A stretch of DNA of 64,000 nt, from assembly GCA_963778375.1 (NCBI GenBank), contig CAVZTX010000035.1, positions 12,577 through 76,576 of the forward strand, written 5' to 3'. Positions 59,911 through 64,000 of the stretch are shown one piece after another (positions within the stretch are counted from its first letter, which is position 1; each line of letters begins with the position of its first letter). Both the position numbers and the translations under genes were made by a program. The notes below the pieces were generated by a model. That model was not told the DNA's origin. It saw only the letters and a program-made list of their open reading frames with translations, and searched no databases. The stretch is from CAVZTX01 sp963778375 (lineage in GTDB: Bacteria; Chloroflexota; Ktedonobacteria; Ktedonobacterales; Ktedonobacteraceae).

Positions 59911-62252
59911 GGGAGGTAAAGTGTTCTCCCTTCCCCCCACACTCCCTCCCACTCACACCGAAACTCCTCCATCTGCACAATTTCTTCCTGCCCACCCTCC
60001 CAACCTTCTCCCACTTCCCCAACCTCTTTCTGCGCAACACACCTCAATCGAACCCGGTACCCCTTCGCATCTTTCACTACACACTCCACCGACAACACAT
60101 ACTTCCCCCACGGCACCGGTCCCACCTTATAGCTAGCCCCCTTCCGGCGTAGCGCTTGTGGCACAGCCGGACGCACCAGCACGCGGCCCACCTCCACCTC
60201 TTGCAACCCCAACACATATCTCATCAATAAATGCACACTCAAAGCACCCCATCCATAACCCTCAATACCAGCATTCGCATAATCATACCCATACTTCACC
60301 TCCACCGTCCTCCGGTACTCCCGTGTCACCCCTGGAATGCCGCCATACTCATCAAGCTCACGGCCATCAATACTCCGGTACGAAGCATCAATAAACCGGA
60401 ACGCCAACTCAGCAGCATCGCCAGGCATACCTGCAACATCTGCCGCCCCCACCAGCGTCATCACTACCGGCGGCCAGGAAAGCGGTGCCCAACCCGAACT
60501 ATGCTGCGGCGGTTGTGCCAGCGCACCCCGCAGTTGCTCAACCTGCTCCCCACTTGATACCCCGCAGAACACCGGAGCCAGATGCATCGCATCTCGCTGC
60601 GTCGACCACTCGCCCGCCACCGCATCATAATCGCGGAACCACCCATCGCGCCACATCAAGCGCGTCTTAGCAGTAAAATCACTCGCCACATCCCTCCACC
60701 ATTCTGCCTCCTGTCGGTACGCATCATCCTGGGAACCACCCTCCTCAGATCGAGCACCCGCGAGCAAATCAGCCCAACGCGCAAGGATCCCCGCTCCCTG
60801 AGCCATACTCGCCTGCAAATCAACCGGGCGAACATGCTCAATCATCGTCCCACCTGTCTGCTGCGGACCAAAGCGACTGGAAACATCCTGTCCGCTCTCC
60901 CACGAGCAAGCATAAACCAACCATCCCTCAGCATCACGACGATGCTCCAGCCACCAACGCAAATAAGCAGCCGCCTTCGCATAAAGCTGACCCAGCCAGT
61001 GCAAATCACCTGTGCGCCGCAAAATCTGATCGCAGCACCATAGCGGAAACCCCCACTCCGGAGCCGTACCACAAATCTGCCCATCATCAGCCACCATATT
61101 ATAGCTGCCATCCTCCCGCATACAAGGCAAATTCGCGTGCGAAGCCGACACAAAATGCCCCAGCATCACCTCGGCTGCAAGCTCCGGCTGCGCGTAGCTC
61201 AGAAAAAGACAATCCATTGCAGCCTCGGCCAGCACAGTCCGAGGAGCCTGTACCTGCATCCCATCCCACGGATGCGGAATAATCCCAACAGGAGGCCGAA
61301 TCGTCATCCTCAACGTCTCAAGGTCATAAACAAATCCGCGCCGCCAATGTGCAGGCCAATCGCCCGAAAGCTGCGGTGCACCCTCCCAAAAAGCCTCATC
61401 ATCCTCCCGGTGATCCGCCTCCGCGCGAGCAATCTCCTCCAGCCCATCCTCATAATGCGTATACGCCTGATCCAGCGAAACGCCCCGTGCCAGCACCGCA
61501 TTCAACCGCACCAACTCACCAACCATCCCCTTACTTCCCAGAGTCAAACTACACGGCAAAGCCACCGTCCGCAATTGCCATCCCGTCCTATCCTCACGCT
61601 GCGTCACACCGGGCCGTGGCACCCTCTCGCCATACGCCCACGCCGAAACCTCATCAAGCGAAACTCCATACCCCATCTCATCAACACGCAGCGCCGTACC
61701 ATCCGCTGCCCTCGCCCCCGAAATAAACACATCTCCCTCACTCGCAACACCTAGCATCGCAAACCCATTCTCGCGATCCTGCCGCGCGTACAACCCATGT
61801 TCCCACAAACGACTCGTATGAGGATTATGCGTATGCACATGTATCAAATAGCACGTCACAGGCAAAGGCTGCCTCAACGCACTCTCAAGCGTCAGCATAC
61901 ACCCCAACGCATCCTCTGAAACCAGAAAATACCGCACCGAAAGCGTCAGCCCATACCTCGGCACCACACACCTATACTCAAAGCGATTCTTCGTATGTAG
62001 CGAACTACTCACCACACACCTATAGCGCCGAAAATCTTCAGTAGTAACCAGCACCATATCACCAATCTTCAACCCAACCGTCAGATGCGCAGTATATTGA
62101 AACTGATTATTAACATAACTCCCCAGATTCGGCACGTGCCACCCCATCCCCAGCGGAGGCAGTGAACGCAAAACTCCGCTCGGATGCATCTTCCAACTAT
62201 GATAAGGGTTATCTAGATAGCCATGCGGGGTAAAATCATCATGAGGAATCAT
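59859..62252 (-). CDS. Large six-hairpin glycosidase (GH63/trehalase-like)
   Basis: 797 residues from the ATG at 62252 (GAGAGGGTG upstream). The N-terminal ~270 residues are beta-rich (GYLDNPYHSWKMHPSGVLRSLPPLGMGWHVPNLGSY). The rest looks like an (alpha/alpha)6 barrel: PRTVLAEAAMDCLFLSYAQPELAAEVMLGHF, APEWGFPLWCCDQILRRTGDLHWL, SWESGQDVSSRFGPQQTGG, NAGIEGYGWGALSVHLLMRYVLGL. The WESGxDxSxRF phrase is characteristic of GH63/GH37-type alpha-glucosidases and related mannosyl-glycerate hydrolases. No signal peptide. The gene is richer in GC and rare Cys/Trp codons than its neighbours. Confidence 0.8.
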   Translation of the reverse strand: MIPHDDFTPHGYLDNPYHSWKMHPSGVLRSLPPLGMGWHVPNLGSYVNNQFQYTAHLTVGLKIGDMVLVTTEDFRRYRCVVSSSLHTKNRFEYRCVVPRYGLTLSVRYFLVSEDALGCMLTLESALRQPLPVTCYLIHVHTHNPHTSRLWEHGLYARQDRENGFAMLGVASEGDVFISGARAADGTALRVDEMGYGVSLDEVSAWAYGERVPRPGVTQREDRTGWQLRTVALPCSLTLGSKGMVGELVRLNAVLARGVSLDQAYTHYEDGLEEIARAEADHREDDEAFWEGAPQLSGDWPAHWRRGFVYDLETLRMTIRPPVGIIPHPWDGMQVQAPRTVLAEAAMDCLFLSYAQPELAAEVMLGHFVSASHANLPCMREDGSYNMVADDGQICGTAPEWGFPLWCCDQILRRTGDLHWLGQLYAKAAAYLRWWLEHRRDAEGWLVYACSWESGQDVSSRFGPQQTGGTMIEHVRPVDLQASMAQGAGILARWADLLAGARSEEGGSQDDAYRQEAEWWRDVASDFTAKTRLMWRDGWFRDYDAVAGEWSTQRDAMHLAPVFCGVSSGEQVEQLRGALAQPPQHSSGWAPLSWPPVVMTLVGAADVAGMPGDAAELAFRFIDASYRSIDGRELDEYGGIPGVTREYRRTVEVKYGYDYANAGIEGYGWGALSVHLLMRYVLGLQEVEVGRVLVRPAVPQALRRKGASYKVGPVPWGKYVLSVECVVKDAKGYRVRLRCVAQKEVGEVGEGWEGGQEEIVQMEEFRCEWEGVWGEGRTLYLPQLTISSVNQIQPREST

Positions 62253-62377
62253 CAAACACCCTCTCTGCTGCTTACAACAACACAATAAAACTGGCCTTTC
62301 GCCTAGTGCAATTGACTGAACCACATCTTACAATCAATATACACCAACCAAAACCCATTACACCAGGAGGCACACCA

Positions 62378-63136
62378 ATGGCAGCACAATTCACAGGCAA
62401 AGTCGCCCTCATAACCGGCGGCAGCACAGGCATCGGACAAGCCGCCGCCCTCGCATTCGCACAAGAAGGAGCCAACATCATCATAGCAGACACAAACATC
62501 CAGGACGGAGAAGAAACCGCGCACCGCATCAACAACACCGGAGCCAGGGCACAATTCATCCCCACCGACGTATCCCAGGCAACCGCCGTCGAAGCACTCC
62601 TTAACACCACCATCGCAACCTACGGGCGGCTAGACTACGCCTTCAACAACGCAGGCATCAACGTTGAGCATGGCCCCATCACCGACAGCACCGAAGCCCA
62701 ATGGGACCGCATCATCTCCATCAACCTCAAAGGCATCTGGCTCTGCATGAAATACGAAATCCCCCACATGCTCAAACTCGGCAGCGGAGCCATCGTCAAC
62801 ACCTCATCAGTCGTCGGCCTCACCGCGGGACGCAACATCCCCGCCTACGTCGCCAGCAAACACGGCATCATCGGCCTCACCAAAGCCACCGCCCTCGACT
62901 ACGCCAAACACAACATCCGCGTAAACGCCATCTGCCCCGGCACCATCTCCACCCCCATGTACGAGCGCCGCGTCGGCACCAACCCTGACACCACAGCCCG
63001 CATCATCTCCGAAATCCCCCTCCAACGCCTCGGTCAACCCCAGGACATCGCCCAGGCCGTCATCTGGCTCTGCTCCAGCGCCGCCTCTTACATCACCGGC
63101 CACACCCTCGTCATCGACGGCGGCGACACCCTCTAA
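62378..63136 (+). CDS. Short-chain dehydrogenase/reductase
   Basis: 252 residues from the ATG at 62378 (AGGAGG upstream). Classical SDR motifs in order: ALITGGSTGIGQAAA (cofactor), IIIADTNIQ with an Asp suggesting NAD(H), NNAGIN, VNTSSVVG with the catalytic Ser, PAYVASKHGIIGLTK with the Tyr and Lys, and NAICPGTISTPM. It oxidises or reduces an unidentified alcohol or ketone. Divergent from the glycosidase gene. Confidence 0.93.
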   Translation: MAAQFTGKVALITGGSTGIGQAAALAFAQEGANIIIADTNIQDGEETAHRINNTGARAQFIPTDVSQATAVEALLNTTIATYGRLDYAFNNAGINVEHGPITDSTEAQWDRIISINLKGIWLCMKYEIPHMLKLGSGAIVNTSSVVGLTAGRNIPAYVASKHGIIGLTKATALDYAKHNIRVNAICPGTISTPMYERRVGTNPDTTARIISEIPLQRLGQPQDIAQAVIWLCSSAASYITGHTLVIDGGDTL

Positions 63137-63178
63137 AGTACATCCACCTCAGCCCGCGAACCCCATCGCCCTCGTCCC

Positions 63179-63233
63179 CGTAGGGGCAAGGGGCGGCTGG
63201 GCCGGGCGGTAGGGGCCTTGTGCTTGCCCTGGG
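63179..63233. repeat. Family B palindrome, long-loop form
   Basis: CGTAGGGGCAAGGGG...CCTTGTGCTTGCCCTGGG with arms GGGGCAAG and CTTGCCC. Intergenic, between the SDR gene and the CRISPR array. Confidence 0.7.
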
Positions 63234-63299
63234 CGGGACTGGGACATCTCCATCCTCAACTCGCAACCCGTCAGCGATCTGTGGTACCAGCAACATACA

Positions 63300-63346
63300 T
63301 AGGCAGGGGCAGGGTGATTGAGTGAAAGCCTTGTGCCTATCCGGCC
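63300..63346. repeat. Family B palindrome, second copy before the CRISPR array
   Basis: TAGGCAGGGGCAGGG...CCTTGTGCCTATCC, the same long-loop form with altered arms. It ends about 30 bases before the first CRISPR repeat. No gene between 63137 and 63376. Confidence 0.6.
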
Positions 63347-63376
63347 TTACAGCCTCAGTCCTAAGCATACTAAAAA

Positions 63377-64000
63377 GTATCAAGGAAAGAAGGGCCTCCC
63401 AAGCCATTTAGCCAACCCAGCCAGAAGAAACGGAACCAAGCTGCGACGGTTTCAATCCCGAACGGGCCTCCCAAGCCATTTAGACTAGGAGATGAGCACT
63501 GAGTCAAGCCGTGCAAGAGCAGTTGTTTCAATCCCGAACGGGCCTCCCAAGCCATTTAGACCAGTGCGATCGATGCTCTTCTACAATGCTACTGCAGCGT
63601 TTCAATCCCGAACGGGCCTCCCAAGCCATTTAGACTCATGCTGATCTGTATGCGTAGCATTGGAGGTCGATTGTTTCAATCCCGAACGGGCCTCCCAAGC
63701 CATTTAGACTCGGTCACATCTGACCAGCAGACATTCGTCAATGGTTTCAATCCCGAACGGGCCTCCCAAGCCATTTAGCCACAGAGTAGGATCGTATGAC
63801 ATTCACAGTTTCATGCGTTTCAATCCCGAACGGGCCTCCCAAGCCATTTAGCCATTGTTATCATAGTCAGGCTATTTCAGGCCTCCGATACTGGAGTGCA
63901 AGTTTCAATCCCGAACGGGCCTCCCAAGCCATTTAGACCATTCAACTAGAGGTCAGCATAATGTTGCAAGATTGATAGTTTCAATCCCGAACGGGCCTCC
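63377..64000 (-). CRISPR. CRISPR array, 37-bp repeats, trailer end in window
   Basis: Repeats start at 63377 (degenerate), 63449, 63525, 63599, 63673, 63744, 63817, 63902 and 63978 (cut by the window edge). Seven complete copies are identical except for one base (A or C) two from the right end. Spacers are 34-39 bp except one of 48 bp (63854-63901). Read on the minus strand the repeat starts GTCTAAATGG and ends GGGATTGAAAC, which supplies the common 8-base crRNA handle ATTGAAAC, so transcription should run leftward. The first copy has lost most of its ATTGAAAC-side half, as expected for the old trailer end. The leader and any cas genes would lie beyond 64000. Subtype (I or III) not determined. 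Confidence 0.97.

Noticed and set aside
63377..64000. CRISPR array read on the plus strand (repeat starting GTTTCAATCCC)
   Set aside because: The ATTGAAAC handle and the degenerate terminal copy both fit minus-strand transcription, with the leader to the right.

Overview
The window looks like a piece of a large bacterial chromosome of roughly 50-55% GC, most probably from the Chloroflexota and, by inference, the class Ktedonobacteria. The signs are tandem membrane-anchored Ser/Thr kinases, many secreted beta-propeller proteins with Pro/Ser/Thr linkers, GT-C mannosyltransferase-like proteins, strong AAGGAG ribosome sites, and several families of short palindromic repeats, one of which sits inside reading frames. 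There is no rRNA and no plasmid or phage module. I had no database, so every family name rests on motifs read from the sequence.

Layout. 1-4702: end of a PAP2 phosphatase, then a Zn/Mn-type ABC importer (two permeases, ATPase, binding lipoprotein) divergent from a Fur-family regulator. 4709-14184: a PaaK-type CoA ligase, a secreted Asp-box protein, a GT-C membrane protein, a WYL regulator with a VOC protein, GTP-type PEP carboxykinase and tRNA-His. 14374-18804: a Tat-exported protein with 42 cysteines, serine acetyltransferase, nucleoside hydrolase, a COG4705-type membrane protein and NAD synthetase. 19060-20700: an IS200/IS605-type element with dead tnpA and intact tnpB. 20837-31169: central metabolism (PPi-type phosphofructokinase, a frameshifted phosphopentomutase, phosphohexomutase, sucCD) with two acetyltransferases and a histone-deacetylase-like enzyme. 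31178-49667: signalling and surface genes: GAF-PAS-adenylate cyclase, histidine kinase/response regulator pair, a PQQ-propeller protein, three tandem Ser/Thr kinases (the first a predicted pseudokinase) and a membrane-anchored propeller. 49780-63136: a GT-C protein, GH57 enzyme with glutamine amidotransferase, XRE-TPR regulator, ECF sigma factor, PP2C phosphatase, CAP lipoprotein, a large six-hairpin glycosidase and an SDR. 63377 to the end: a CRISPR array continuing out of the window, without cas genes here.

The most unusual feature is the repeat content. Family A is a ~42-bp two-hairpin element whose length is a multiple of three. It is found in frame inside at least five protein genes (three copies in one histidine kinase), in both orientations, giving peptides such as ADTSxMGAINRPL or GQFIAPTTDLPA. 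This recalls the Rickettsia palindromic elements. Family B is a GTAGGGRC...GYCC hairpin, also once within a reading frame. In two unrelated places it lies between 24-30 bp direct repeats spaced exactly 73 bp apart at the 3' end of a gene, which suggests a mobility mechanism that duplicates the end of the neighbouring gene.

The kinases, pseudokinase, PP2C phosphatase, two-component pair, cyclase and ECF sigma factor form a signalling-rich neighbourhood. The links between them are inferred from proximity only.
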